A DNA stretch of 34,746 bases from Candidatus Thermoplasmatota archaeon (GTDB taxonomy: Archaea; Thermoplasmatota; SW-10-69-26; JACQPN01; JAIVGT01): positions 1 through 34,746 of the forward strand of contig DATLFM010000039.1 of assembly GCA_035541015.1 (NCBI GenBank), written 5' to 3'. This document shows, piece after piece, positions 1 through 7,566 of this stretch. Below the pieces are notes generated by a model. That model was not told the origin of the DNA and made no database searches. It worked only from the letters and a program-made list of their open reading frames with translations. The position numbers and the translations under genes were made by a program. The stretch's first letter is position 1. Each line of letters opens with the position of its first letter.

Positions 1-440
1 CTCCACCCGCCCACGAAGACGCGCGAGCCGTCCGTTGAGACGTCGATGGCGATCGCGAGGTCCAGGTGGTTCCCGGGACCGTCGTAGGTGGCAATCCAGC
101 GGGAAAGGCCGCTTTGCGGGTCCAGCGCCATCGTGAGGAAGTCTGAGCTTGCGCGAGTCGTGCTGGTTCCGGCCACGTAGAGCGTCGAACCGTCGGGCGC
201 AAGCTTCATCCGAAACGCGCCGTCAGACAATCCTGCGGGCCCGTCGTACCGGTGCGTCCACGCGGGGCAATCGTGAAAGGGATCGGCGCGTGCAAGCGCG
301 CACGCCGCGTCGCGGACGTTTTGGGCCGCCTCGTTGAGGTTCCCCAAGCTCCCGGCCCATCCGGCTGCCACGATCCAAGCGGCCACAATCACGCAACCAT
401 TTGCCCTGCCTTTTCGTCCGTGCACGCAACCCGCCGCCAT
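1..440 (-). CDS. Secreted beta-propeller-type protein, partial (runs off the left edge)
   Basis: This open frame on the minus strand has no stop before the window edge. It starts at ATG 440. The first ~35 residues hold a basic stretch and a hydrophobic segment (VIVAAWIVAAG), consistent with a signal peptide or anchor. From about residue 60 two repeat units are visible. Each has a W..RYDGP or W.ATYDGPG motif followed by KLAPDGSTLYVAG or DVSTDGSRVFVGG, the pattern of beta-propeller blades in secreted archaeal and bacterial proteins. The fold is inferred from these repeats; no enzymatic activity can be assigned. The start lies 23 bp after the stop of the upstream membrane-tethered winged-helix regulator, so the two are probably cotranscribed, making this a candidate target or partner of that regulator. 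The true length is unknown. Confidence 0.75.
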   Translation of the reverse strand, partial: MAAGCVHGRKGRANGCVIVAAWIVAAGWAGSLGNLNEAAQNVRDAACALARADPFHDCPAWTHRYDGPAGLSDGAFRMKLAPDGSTLYVAGTSTTRASSDFLTMALDPQSGLSRWIATYDGPGNHLDLAIAIDVSTDGSRVFVGGW

Positions 441-463
441 CTGCTGGACGCTGCGGTCGAAGG

Positions 464-1954
464 TTAAGCATGTTCGCCGGGAATTTGGACCGCGTACACC
501 TTCCGCCCTCCGTCGAGCCGAGTCGTGATTGCGCGCTGGGCGGCGAGCGCCTTGAGGTGATAGTGCACGCGCGTCTTCGAGTGGCCAAGCAGTCGCGCGT
601 ACTCGATGAGCGTCAAGCCCGGCCGCTTGGCAATCGCCGCAAGGACCGCCCGCGAGGCTTCCGAGACGACCGTCTGCGGGACCTCGGCGGACTTTCCCGC
701 CGCAACCCAGACGGTCGAGCGTCCGGCTGGCACGGGCTTGGCCAAGCCGACCCGCCCCAGCGTGCGCAAGTGGTGTGTGACCGTCGTGCGGTTGACGCCA
801 AGCTCGCGCGCCAGGTACGTGGGCACGACGCCGGGTTCGCGCAGCAGTCGTTCGTGGATGCGCGCGCGAAGATCCTGCTGCAGCGCCAAGTTGGGGCGGA
901 CGCGGTGGTAGAAAAAGGCGACAAACGCAAGGATCGTCGCGCTCACGACGGCAAGCTGCAAGGGAACGCCGATCTCGGGGAAAGACGCGACGGCGCCTGG
1001 CTGGGAAGCCGTCTCCCCCATGCGCCCTGGACCAGACGGGAACGCTGGAGCTTTCGTTTGGATCGATTCCATGAGGGAGGCTGCCGGTGACATGAGGCTG
1101 AGAAGGATGGCGGCGCGGGAAGGATCGGCGTCGTCTGCGGTTAGCCGACCGCGGAGCACCGTGGCGGCATCGTCTTCAAGCAGGATCTCGGGCTCCACGA
1201 CGGCCGCGTTGAGGACGCCTGCGGGATCCGGGCTTTCGATGCGCTCGTCGACGACCACAATGACATCCGGCGGTTCCACCGGGACCACGAGGTCAATCTG
1301 CGCGGGCGCCAGCGGCGGGGGATGGACTTCGGGTCGGGTTTCGGAAAGAAGGCCGTATCCTGGAACGTCCGACGGACGAACATGCGCGTGGAAGTACCGG
1401 ATGGGGTTCTGGACGAGCCACACGACGTAGGCCAACTCGCAGGCAAGGAACCTTCCGGGTCGGAGCATGATGCGATGATCGACATCGACAGGCGCGCAGT
1501 CATCGTGGAAGAGATCCTCTCCACCGGGCGCGCCTGGACCGTGCAAGGGCACGCCGTGCTCGGGAAAGAGCTCGACCTTCAAGTCCTTGCAGACGTCCAT
1601 CTCCACGTCTTCGCACGAAGGGGCGGAAAGGGACGGCGCGCTGCGCAGCTTGGCAACGAGAAGGTCCAAGGCCTCAAGGACCAAGGGGCCCACCGGCACG
1701 CTCACGGGCTCGAGGGCGGGCAGGAGATCCCCGACGCGCGGGGGCTCGGGAAGCGGGGGCAAGGCTTCCGCGTGGTCGAGGGTTACGACCCGCTCGCCGG
1801 AGGCTTCCGGCGCCACGGAGGCTTCGACATGGTCCCGATCGGCCCGCGCGTGGACCTCGACGGCTGCGGGCGGCTGGGCCGCGACCCCGGCTGCCAGCAA
1901 CGAGGAAAGCGTCAGGACCACCGCAAGGAACCCGTAACGCCTTCGTGAAACCAT
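464..1954 (-). CDS. Membrane-tethered tandem winged-helix regulator (copy A)
   Basis: This 496-residue protein has a signal-like N-terminus (about residues 7-26). An extracytoplasmic region of ~300 residues follows, with cysteines at 114, 122, 153 and 172. A single transmembrane helix lies at about 328-350, and the C-terminal part is predicted cytoplasmic. A YHRV sequence follows the helix. The first winged helix is at about 360-418 (recognition helix near NRTTVTHHLRTL) and the second at about 428-490 (SKTRVHYHLKAL). Both look like ArsR/MarR-type DNA-binding domains. The architecture suggests a one-component regulator that senses something outside the membrane and acts on DNA inside; this role is inference. 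It is closely related to the protein at 3470-4990 and more distantly to those at 12774 and 16531. The beta-propeller gene follows 23 bp downstream, and a TATA-like box lies ~34 bp upstream of the ATG. Confidence 0.88.
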   Translation of the reverse strand: MVSRRRYGFLAVVLTLSSLLAAGVAAQPPAAVEVHARADRDHVEASVAPEASGERVVTLDHAEALPPLPEPPRVGDLLPALEPVSVPVGPLVLEALDLLVAKLRSAPSLSAPSCEDVEMDVCKDLKVELFPEHGVPLHGPGAPGGEDLFHDDCAPVDVDHRIMLRPGRFLACELAYVVWLVQNPIRYFHAHVRPSDVPGYGLLSETRPEVHPPPLAPAQIDLVVPVEPPDVIVVVDERIESPDPAGVLNAAVVEPEILLEDDAATVLRGRLTADDADPSRAAILLSLMSPAASLMESIQTKAPAFPSGPGRMGETASQPGAVASFPEIGVPLQLAVVSATILAFVAFFYHRVRPNLALQQDLRARIHERLLREPGVVPTYLARELGVNRTTVTHHLRTLGRVGLAKPVPAGRSTVWVAAGKSAEVPQTVVSEASRAVLAAIAKRPGLTLIEYARLLGHSKTRVHYHLKALAAQRAITTRLDGGRKVYAVQIPGEHA

Positions 1955-1969
1955 TCCGCTCCCACCGCA

Positions 1970-1977
1970 GGGCTGGA
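1970..1977 (-). promoter_or_regulatory. Motif TCCAGCCC upstream of regulator copy A
   Basis: On the minus strand the octamer TCCAGCCC lies 15 bp before the ATG at 1954, between the TATA-like box and the start. The same octamer lies 14 bp before the start of the paralogous regulator at 4990. A GGTG and GGGAG follow in both leaders. It may be an operator or a conserved leader element. Confidence 0.4.
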
Positions 1978-1983
1978 TTGCGG

Positions 1984-1993
1984 CTACATAAGC
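1984..1993 (-). promoter_or_regulatory. TATA-like box for regulator copy A
   Basis: The minus-strand sequence GCTTATGTAG stands out in GC-rich DNA. It is centred ~34 bp upstream of the ATG at 1954, a suitable distance for an archaeal TATA box with a very short leader. Confidence 0.45.
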
Positions 1994-2053
1994 GTATCGC
2001 TCGCGCTTTTGGACCGCGCGCGAAGCGTTCTAGGCTCTGGGCGGATCACCACG

Positions 2054-3421
2054 TCACGGCTCGGGACAGGCGGCAAGCGCCGCCTCCACGGCCTCCTTCG
2101 CGTCCACGATGCCGTGGCCCGTCGCGTCGTCGTGACCGGGCGCGGCAAGATCGCGCGCCGTGGCGACGAGGATGCCGCGCACCGCGTCGGCGTCAAGCGT
2201 GGGGCAGGCGGACCGCACGAGGGCCGCGACGCCCGAGACGTGCGGCGTGGCCATGCTCGTTCCGCTCAGGTGGCAGTAGTACAGCGCCTCGCGGGGGTCC
2301 ATGTCCTCGGGCAGCCGCAGGTCCCTTCCGCTTTCGGCTTGGGACTTGAACTGCACGTTGCTGAAGAAGCCCACGCAGGACGGTTGGAAGCTTCGTCCCC
2401 ACAGCCCGTGCATGGTCGAGACGTACAGCCACGCCTCGTGCGAGTACGTGGAGAGGATGCCGCCTCCCGGCGCGGCGAGCTCGACGGCGCCGCCCTGGTT
2501 GCTGAAGCACGACACGCCAAGTCCGCTGTCCACGGAGGCCACGGCCACGACGAGGGGGTCGCTTGCGGGGTACCGCACGCCGGGGTTCGGGTCCGTGCAA
2601 GGGTGGTTGCCGGCGGCGGCCACAAGAACGACGTCGCTTGCGGCCGCGATCCGAAGGGCGAGGTTCACGAGACCGTCGAACCCGGGGAAGCTGAAGCTCA
2701 TGGAGATCACGCGCGCGCCCGAGGCTGTGGCCTGCAGGACGCCGGCGGCCACCTGGGGCGAGGTTCCGATCGGGCCGGGGTTGGCCGCAAGAATGTTCGG
2801 CGCGTCCGAGAACACGCGGATGGGGACCACGAGGGCGTCGGCAACGCCGGCGATGCCAATCGCGTTCTGGCGCGTGGCGCCGACGATGCCGGCCACGTGC
2901 GTGCCGTGGCCCCAGAGGTCGTAGCTTGGGCCCGCGCACGCGGCCGCGAGGTCGGGCTGCTCGCAGGCGACGCCCGTGTCGAGCACGCCCACGGGCGTGG
3001 GAACGCTTGCCAGAGGCATGCTCGCCCACGCTTCGGGAGCCCGGATCGCAGCGAGGCCCCACTGTCGGTCGCGCAGCGCGTCCTTGAGCGCGGGGACCGA
3101 GTCGAGCGGCCCCTCGAGCGTCGCGAGCTGCACGGGAAACACCGCGCGAACGCCGGGGCGGGCGGAAAGAAGCGCGGACGCGAGGGAGGCGCGCTCAGGC
3201 GTCGGGAACTCGAGGGAGACGAAGGGAAGGAGGACGTCGTTTCGCAGCGCGACGACGGATCCGAGAGAGGATGCGACGCGGTCCAGGTCGTCAGGGATTC
3301 CGCCGTCGAAGACGACGGCCAGCTGGGTAGGCCGGCGCTCGTCCGCGACAAGGCCTCCAAGTGAAGGGGAAGCCAGAAGGGAGACCGCCAACAAGCCCGT
3401 TACGAGGAACCGCATGCGCAT
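2054..3421 (-). CDS. Secreted subtilisin-like serine protease (S8)
   Basis: This is a subtilase of about 455 residues, started at ATG 3421 because the sequence from there (MRMRF plus a long hydrophobic run) is a good Sec signal peptide. ATG 3415 is equally possible, and an in-frame ATG at 3466 would add 15 polar residues before the signal. A propeptide-like region of ~120 residues precedes the catalytic domain. The catalytic triad is complete: Asp148 in VLDTG, His172 in GHGTHVAG, Ser389 in SGTSMATPH. The oxyanion Asn272 is in AAAGN. The protein should act outside the cell; substrates are unknown. It begins 48 bp after the stop of the membrane-tethered regulator at 3470-4990, so the two may share a transcript, although an AT-rich stretch at about 3448-3471 could hold its own promoter. 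No C-terminal anchor is seen. Confidence 0.95.
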   Translation of the reverse strand: MRMRFLVTGLLAVSLLASPSLGGLVADERRPTQLAVVFDGGIPDDLDRVASSLGSVVALRNDVLLPFVSLEFPTPERASLASALLSARPGVRAVFPVQLATLEGPLDSVPALKDALRDRQWGLAAIRAPEAWASMPLASVPTPVGVLDTGVACEQPDLAAACAGPSYDLWGHGTHVAGIVGATRQNAIGIAGVADALVVPIRVFSDAPNILAANPGPIGTSPQVAAGVLQATASGARVISMSFSFPGFDGLVNLALRIAAASDVVLVAAAGNHPCTDPNPGVRYPASDPLVVAVASVDSGLGVSCFSNQGGAVELAAPGGGILSTYSHEAWLYVSTMHGLWGRSFQPSCVGFFSNVQFKSQAESGRDLRLPEDMDPREALYYCHLSGTSMATPHVSGVAALVRSACPTLDADAVRGILVATARDLAAPGHDDATGHGIVDAKEAVEAALAACPEP

Positions 3422-3469
3422 GCCGTGCAAAGCGCGAAACCGATCCCTTGAACATTTTCCCTGCATTTT

Positions 3470-4990
3470 TCAACCTCCGCCTGCGCGGCCGGATCCGGCA
3501 GTCGTCGTGGGGAGCCGGTATCGCGGGGAACCGTCCGAATCGTCGCGTCGCAGCTCTCCTGAGGCGGCAAGGAGCCGCAAGTGGTAGTGGACGCGCGCGC
3601 GGGAATGGCCCAGGACGCGGGCGTAGTCGTGCAGCGTGCCGCCCGGCTGCAAAGCCACCGCCTCCAGGACGCGTCGCGCGGGGGGCGAGACGACGCCGCG
3701 GGAGAGCGGCTCGGACCTGCCGGGCGACGTCCAAAGGATGGCGCGCCCGACCACGGTCCGGCGCGCAAGGCCCAGCCGAAGGAGCGTTCGCAGATGGTGC
3801 GCCACCGTCGTGCGGTCGACGCCAAACTCGCGGGCAAGGTGGCTTGCCACGACCCCCTCCTGGCGCAGCAGGCGCTCGTGGATGCTCGCGCGAAGGTCCT
3901 GGCGAAGCGCGGAGTCGGGTCGTATGCGGTGGTACAGAAGCGTTGCCGCCGCGGCCATCGCGGCCGTCGCCCCGGCGAGGATCAGGGAGACGAGCGTGCC
4001 GCCTCGCAGCCATTCGGGCGGCGGAGCGCGCGCGGCCGCCTCCGAGACCACCGATCGCGAGGCAGCAAGCGACGGCACCAAGAGGGCGGCCGTCTCGGGG
4101 TTCGCAAGCGTGGGGGAGACGGCGGCGCTCGGGCGGGGCGGGTTCGGCGCGTCGGCGGTCTCAAGCGCGCCGGCGATTGCGTCGCGACGCGCGGAAAGGC
4201 TCGCGTCCCGTACCGCGACGCCCACGTTGGGATCGGGAGCCGACGCCTCCGGCAGGGTGGGCTCGACGTCGAAGCTCACGCCGGGAACGAGCGTGCGCAA
4301 CGCGTCCCGTTCCGCAAACAGCCGGTCCAGGAGCAGCCAGGCGTCGGCGATGGGGGAAAAGGCGTCCGTGTCGAGGTTGAGAGCCGACGGAACCCAGGAC
4401 GAGCCGTCGACGCGAACCGCGACCGGTTGGAGAGGGGAGGCAACGGAGAGGAACAGGGAATCGTCGAAGAGCCGCTGGACGGCGCCGTTGGCCGTTTGCC
4501 AGATGCAGCGCTCGGTCTCCCCTGGAATCCAGGCCGTGCCGTGGTACGTCTGGCGGAACCCGCAGCGCTCAAGCGCGGGGGGCGTCGGCAGGCTGCCGTC
4601 GGTCTGCCATTCCATGCAAAGGCTGCGCTCCAAGAACAAGCCCGGCGGATGGGAGCCGTCACAACCCAGAAGCTCGAGGTCGAGCGCGGGCGCGCGCGGC
4701 GCCCGATCGCGCGCGTCGCGGGCAAGAGCGTAAGCGCGGATTTCCGCCTCGGGCCCGCGCAACGGGACGTCCGCCGCCGCAGTGAGGGTCGGGCGCTCGA
4801 CGCCCGGCGACGGCGCGTCCAAGGACGCCTCCCGTTCGTCCGCGAGCACGCGCGCCTGGCACCCAAGCCCATGCCAGCCCGCGTCGCACGAGAGCCGCGC
4901 GGGGGCGCCTTCGGCTTCGGCGAGGCCTGCGGCAAGCTGGACGACGACGAGAACGAGAACGAGACGCGGCAATAGCCTCCCCGCAGCCAT
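3470..4990 (-). CDS. Membrane-tethered tandem winged-helix regulator (copy B)
   Basis: This 506-residue protein starts at ATG 4990, where the N-terminus MAAGRLLPRLVLVLVVV forms a signal peptide. The extracytoplasmic region (about 27-328) has cysteines at 35, 44, 110, 125, 143 and 162. A transmembrane helix at about 330-353 is followed by LYHRIRP. The first winged helix is at about 360-420 (DRTTVAHHLRTL) and the second at about 432-494 (SRARVHYHLRLL). The intracellular half closely resembles copy A (464-1954). The sensor regions are much more different, suggesting different signals feeding similar DNA-binding modules; that reading is inference. The subtilase at 2054-3421 follows within 48 bp, and another subtilase ends 73 bp upstream. 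The open frame continues upstream past 4990, but that extension lacks protein-like composition and overlaps the neighbouring subtilase. Confidence 0.88.
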   Translation of the reverse strand: MAAGRLLPRLVLVLVVVQLAAGLAEAEGAPARLSCDAGWHGLGCQARVLADEREASLDAPSPGVERPTLTAAADVPLRGPEAEIRAYALARDARDRAPRAPALDLELLGCDGSHPPGLFLERSLCMEWQTDGSLPTPPALERCGFRQTYHGTAWIPGETERCIWQTANGAVQRLFDDSLFLSVASPLQPVAVRVDGSSWVPSALNLDTDAFSPIADAWLLLDRLFAERDALRTLVPGVSFDVEPTLPEASAPDPNVGVAVRDASLSARRDAIAGALETADAPNPPRPSAAVSPTLANPETAALLVPSLAASRSVVSEAAARAPPPEWLRGGTLVSLILAGATAAMAAAATLLYHRIRPDSALRQDLRASIHERLLRQEGVVASHLAREFGVDRTTVAHHLRTLLRLGLARRTVVGRAILWTSPGRSEPLSRGVVSPPARRVLEAVALQPGGTLHDYARVLGHSRARVHYHLRLLAASGELRRDDSDGSPRYRLPTTTAGSGRAGGG

Positions 4991-5004
4991 TCTCTCCCGC
5001 ACCG

Positions 5005-5012
5005 GGGCTGGA
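5005..5012 (-). promoter_or_regulatory. Motif TCCAGCCC upstream of regulator copy B
   Basis: The octamer TCCAGCCC on the minus strand is 14 bp before ATG 4990. It is the counterpart of the motif at 1970-1977 and is followed by a similar GGTG...GGGAG leader. Confidence 0.4.
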
Positions 5013-5020
5013 GTGGGGAG

Positions 5021-5029
5021 GCTTAAACG
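5021..5029 (-). promoter_or_regulatory. TATA-like box for regulator copy B
   Basis: The minus-strand sequence CGTTTAAGC is the only AT-rich run in this leader. It is centred ~35 bp upstream of ATG 4990. Confidence 0.45.
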
Positions 5030-5063
5030 TGTCGCCCGCTTTCTTTGACGCCGCTTCGCGGTT

Positions 5064-6752
5064 TCAGACGACGTCTCGAACCGCGGGGCGATTGGGGACG
5101 AAAAGCACGTCCCACCGCTCCACGCGCTCGTCCCCGCGCGTGGCGACGAGCAGGACGCCATATGAGCCCGGCGCCTCGTAGTTGTGCACGACAAGCGCGC
5201 CGCGCGCGGCGCTGCCGTCGCCAAAGTCCCACGTCGCCTCCCATCCCGACAGCGCGGGCGGGACCACAAGCGTCGCCGCCAGGTCCTCGACGCTCGCATG
5301 GAACGTCGGCTCCCCCGGTGCGGCGGGGCGGACCGCGATCGTCCTTGCTTCGTTGACCTCGCTGCGGCCGTCGCCGACGACGAGCCGAACCGTGTACGTT
5401 CCGGGCCGCTCGTACGCGTGCGCGACGCGGGGCCCCCACCACACGGTGCCGTCGCCGAGGTCGAAGCGGAAGGTGAGAGGCCGGCCTTCCGGGTCGAACG
5501 ACGGCGAGGCGTCGAGCGCGACGACGGCTCCGCGCACGTCTGCCGACCAACGCGCGACGGGCGGCGCGTCGGGCGCTCCTCCGCCCGGGCAGGCGCCGGC
5601 CATGGCCGCGAGCACCGCCTCGCGCGCATCGAGAAGCCCGTTCCCGAAGTCCGCGTCGCGGCCGGGAGCGCCAAGGTCGCGCGCCGAGCACTCAAGGGCG
5701 CGCCGCACGTCCGAGGCGGAGAGAAAAGGCGCGGCCGACCACGCGAGGATCGCGGCGCCGGCGACCGAGGGCGCGCTCACCGACGTTCCCGTCCGGTGCA
5801 GGTAATGGTCGTCCTGGCCGCTCCAGGGGCCAAGCGCGTTTTCCCCCGGCGCCACGAGGTCGACCTCCGGCCCGCGCGGCGAGAACCCGCACCGCTTAAG
5901 GGAAAGCGTCGCGCACCCGACCGCGAGCACGTCCGGGTAGCGTGCGGGAATCGAAACGCAGCCGTCGCAGCCGCGGTTCCCCGTCGCGGCCACGAGCAAG
6001 ATGCCGGCCGCCGCCGCGCGCTCCACCGCACGCGCCAGGACGGGACTCTCCTTTCCCTCCTCGTCTCCCAAGCTCAGCACGACAACCATTCGCGGCTCGG
6101 GTTGACGCGCGCACCATCCGATCGCCGAGGCCACGGCCGCGTCCGTGCCCCGGCCGCTTGCGTCGAGCGCCTTGGCCGCGTACACGCGCGCCGTGCCCGC
6201 CACGCCGGCCACCCCCACGCCGTTGTCGGAGGCCGCCGCCGCCACGCCGGCCACAAGCGTCCCATGCCCATGATCGTCGTAGGGCTCCTCGCGGCCGGCC
6301 ACGAGATCCACGAACCCGGCCACGCGGCCCGCGAACTCCTCGTGCGTGCCGCGAAGGCCCGTGTCGACGACGCACAGCGCCGCGCTTGCCGCAAGCGGCG
6401 CGAAATCCCACGCCCGCGGCGCCTCGATCGCAAAGAGGTTCCGCTGGTCCCAGAACCGCGGATCGTTCGGAAACCACGCGGCGGCAAAGGCCGTTTCGGG
6501 GCTCACGAAGGAAACCTCACGATCCTCCGCGGCGTGCGCGCGAAAACGCGTGGCGTCGAGCGTGCGCACCACGGCGAAGGCGAGATCGTCGTCCACGCGC
6601 ACGACGGTCGAATCCCACCGGCGCTCCCCGGGGGAAACGTGAGCGCCGAGCGCAAGTCCGACGATCCATGTCGACGGCGCTTCGACGGGAATCGCCCCTG
6701 AGAGCGCGGGGGAAAGCATGGCCAGCGCAAGGCCGGCAGCGGCAAGACGCAT
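5064..6752 (-). CDS. Secreted subtilisin-like protease with two PKD domains
   Basis: This 562-residue S8 protease starts at ATG 6752 with a clear signal peptide (MRLAAAGLALAMLSPALSGA). After a short propeptide-like region, the catalytic domain spans about residues 98-380. The triad is Asp130 in VVDTG, His163 in HGHGTLVAG and Ser324 in TGTSVSAPS, with the oxyanion Asn259 in ATGN. Two PKD-type beta-sandwich domains follow, at about 398-475 (FDLGDGT, Y..PGTYTVRL) and 482-552 (WDFGDGS, YEAPGSYGV). PKD domains in secreted proteases often assist binding to substrates or surfaces. The gene is divergent from the DUF99 gene across 98 bp, and its stop is 73 bp before the regulator at 3470-4990. It is more diverged from the subtilase at 2054 than a recent duplicate would be. 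Confidence 0.95.
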   Translation of the reverse strand: MRLAAAGLALAMLSPALSGAIPVEAPSTWIVGLALGAHVSPGERRWDSTVVRVDDDLAFAVVRTLDATRFRAHAAEDREVSFVSPETAFAAAWFPNDPRFWDQRNLFAIEAPRAWDFAPLAASAALCVVDTGLRGTHEEFAGRVAGFVDLVAGREEPYDDHGHGTLVAGVAAAASDNGVGVAGVAGTARVYAAKALDASGRGTDAAVASAIGWCARQPEPRMVVVLSLGDEEGKESPVLARAVERAAAAGILLVAATGNRGCDGCVSIPARYPDVLAVGCATLSLKRCGFSPRGPEVDLVAPGENALGPWSGQDDHYLHRTGTSVSAPSVAGAAILAWSAAPFLSASDVRRALECSARDLGAPGRDADFGNGLLDAREAVLAAMAGACPGGGAPDAPPVARWSADVRGAVVALDASPSFDPEGRPLTFRFDLGDGTVWWGPRVAHAYERPGTYTVRLVVGDGRSEVNEARTIAVRPAAPGEPTFHASVEDLAATLVVPPALSGWEATWDFGDGSAARGALVVHNYEAPGSYGVLLVATRGDERVERWDVLFVPNRPAVRDVV

Positions 6753-6850
6753 CAACGAGGCGCCAGCACGCCGCCGGCGGCTTGAGCGTTGCGGAATCGC
6801 CGCGCGCCCGCCCGGTAAGCCTTCAAGCCCCCGCGCGCCGTTCCCCCGGC

Positions 6851-7423
6851 GTGAAGGCCCACGCGCGCGTGGTCGCCTTCGACGACGGGCCCTTCGGCTG
6901 GGACGACGAGCGGACGGACGTGATCGGCGTCGTCGCGCGAGGGCCCGACTACGTCGAAGCCGTGCTGCGGACGGAGGTGCTCGTCGACGGCGACGACGCC
7001 ACGGAGCGTCTCCTCGCCGCGCTGCGGACGAGCCGGTACCGGGAAGGGTTGCGCGCCATCCTTCTCGACGGCGTCGTGTTGGGCGGGTTCAACGTGGTCG
7101 ACCTTGCGGGCCTCCACGCCGAGCTTCGCATCCCCGTCGTCGCCTTCACGCGCGACACGCCGGACTTCGACGCCATCCGCGCGGCGCTCGAGAAGCACTT
7201 CCCCGACGGGCCCCGCCGCTTCGCGCTCCTTTCCCAATGGCCGCCCGCCCCCGTCGATCTTCCCAACGGGCGCGCGCACGTGAGCGCGCTTGGCATGACC
7301 GTCCCGGAGGCCTCGGCGTTGCTCGCTTCGCTTACGGTGCGCGGTCTTGTGCCCGAGCCGCTTCGGCTGGCGCATCTCATCGCGGCCGGCGTCGGCCGCG
7401 GGGAAAGCCGCGGGCGGCCGTAG
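6851..7423 (+). CDS. DUF99 / endonuclease dU family protein
   Basis: This 190-residue protein matches the archaeal DUF99 (UPF0215) family. It has the N-terminal HARVVAFDDGPF, the central LLDGVVLGGFNVVD, and IPVVAFTRDTPDFDAIRAAL. Members resemble endonuclease V in fold, and one has been reported to cleave deoxyuridine-containing DNA, so a DNA-repair role is likely but inferred here. The start is GTG 6851; an ATG at 6718 belongs to another frame. A weak AT-rich run (TAAGCCTTCAAG, ~6812) is about 30 bp upstream. The last 13 codons and stop are duplicated as a relic 85 bp downstream (see repeat at 7381-7522). The gene converges on the PGI/PMI gene. Confidence 0.85.
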   Translation: MKAHARVVAFDDGPFGWDDERTDVIGVVARGPDYVEAVLRTEVLVDGDDATERLLAALRTSRYREGLRAILLDGVVLGGFNVVDLAGLHAELRIPVVAFTRDTPDFDAIRAALEKHFPDGPRRFALLSQWPPAPVDLPNGRAHVSALGMTVPEASALLASLTVRGLVPEPLRLAHLIAAGVGRGESRGRP

Positions 7424-7437
7424 CGGCCGACGACGGC
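7381..7437 (+). repeat. 57-bp direct repeat, copy 1 (end of DUF99 gene)
   Basis: This copy covers the last 13 codons of the DUF99 gene, its TAG stop and 14 bases beyond. Copy 2 at 7466-7522 matches it at 50 of 57 positions with no gap. All five differences before the stop fall in third codon positions and are synonymous. Confidence 0.85.
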
Positions 7438-7442
7438 TCCGG

Positions 7443-7464
7443 GGAACGCGCCGCAGCGCGTTCC
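7443..7464. terminator. Hairpin between the two repeat copies
   Basis: The arms GGAACGCGC and GCGCGTTCC form a perfect 9-bp stem closed by a CGCA loop. It sits 19 bp after the DUF99 stop, in a convergent intergenic region, so it could be a transcription-terminator or mRNA 3' hairpin. No T-run follows, which weakens a terminator role in an archaeon. Confidence 0.4.
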
Positions 7465-7465
7465 A

Positions 7466-7522
7466 CGCGGCCGGCGTCGGCCGCGGCGAAAGTCGTGGAC
7501 GGCCCTAGCGACCGATGACGGC
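7466..7522 (+). pseudogene. 57-bp direct repeat, copy 2: relic of a DUF99 gene 3' end
   Basis: Read from 7467 this segment encodes the same 13 C-terminal residues as the intact DUF99 gene (AAGVGRGESRGRP) followed by TAG at 7506-7508. Its five coding differences are all silent. There is no matching coding sequence upstream of it, so it is a tail fragment. It looks like what is left after an incoming or duplicated DUF99 copy replaced an older allele. Confidence 0.6.
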
Positions 7523-7528
7523 GCCGTT

Positions 7529-7558
7529 GTATACATACGTATACATTCGTATACGACG
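7529..7558. repeat. Three phased GTATAC palindromes, 10-bp period
   Basis: GTATAC occurs at 7529, 7539 and 7549, exactly 10 bp apart, within decamers of the form GTATACNNNC. It is an AT-rich island in GC-rich DNA between two convergent genes, 9 bp before the PGI/PMI stop. The helical phasing places all three sites on one face of DNA. Its function is unknown; a protein-binding, bending or termination site is possible. Confidence 0.75.
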
Positions 7559-7566
7559 TGCCCGCG

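Noticed and set aside
2009-3364. A 451-codon plus-strand frame
   Set aside because: It is antisense to the subtilase, whose catalytic motifs prove the minus-strand reading.
4991-5695. Upstream extension of regulator copy B beyond ATG 4990
   Set aside because: The extension overlaps the PKD subtilase, has low-information composition, and would place the clear signal peptide in the middle of the protein.
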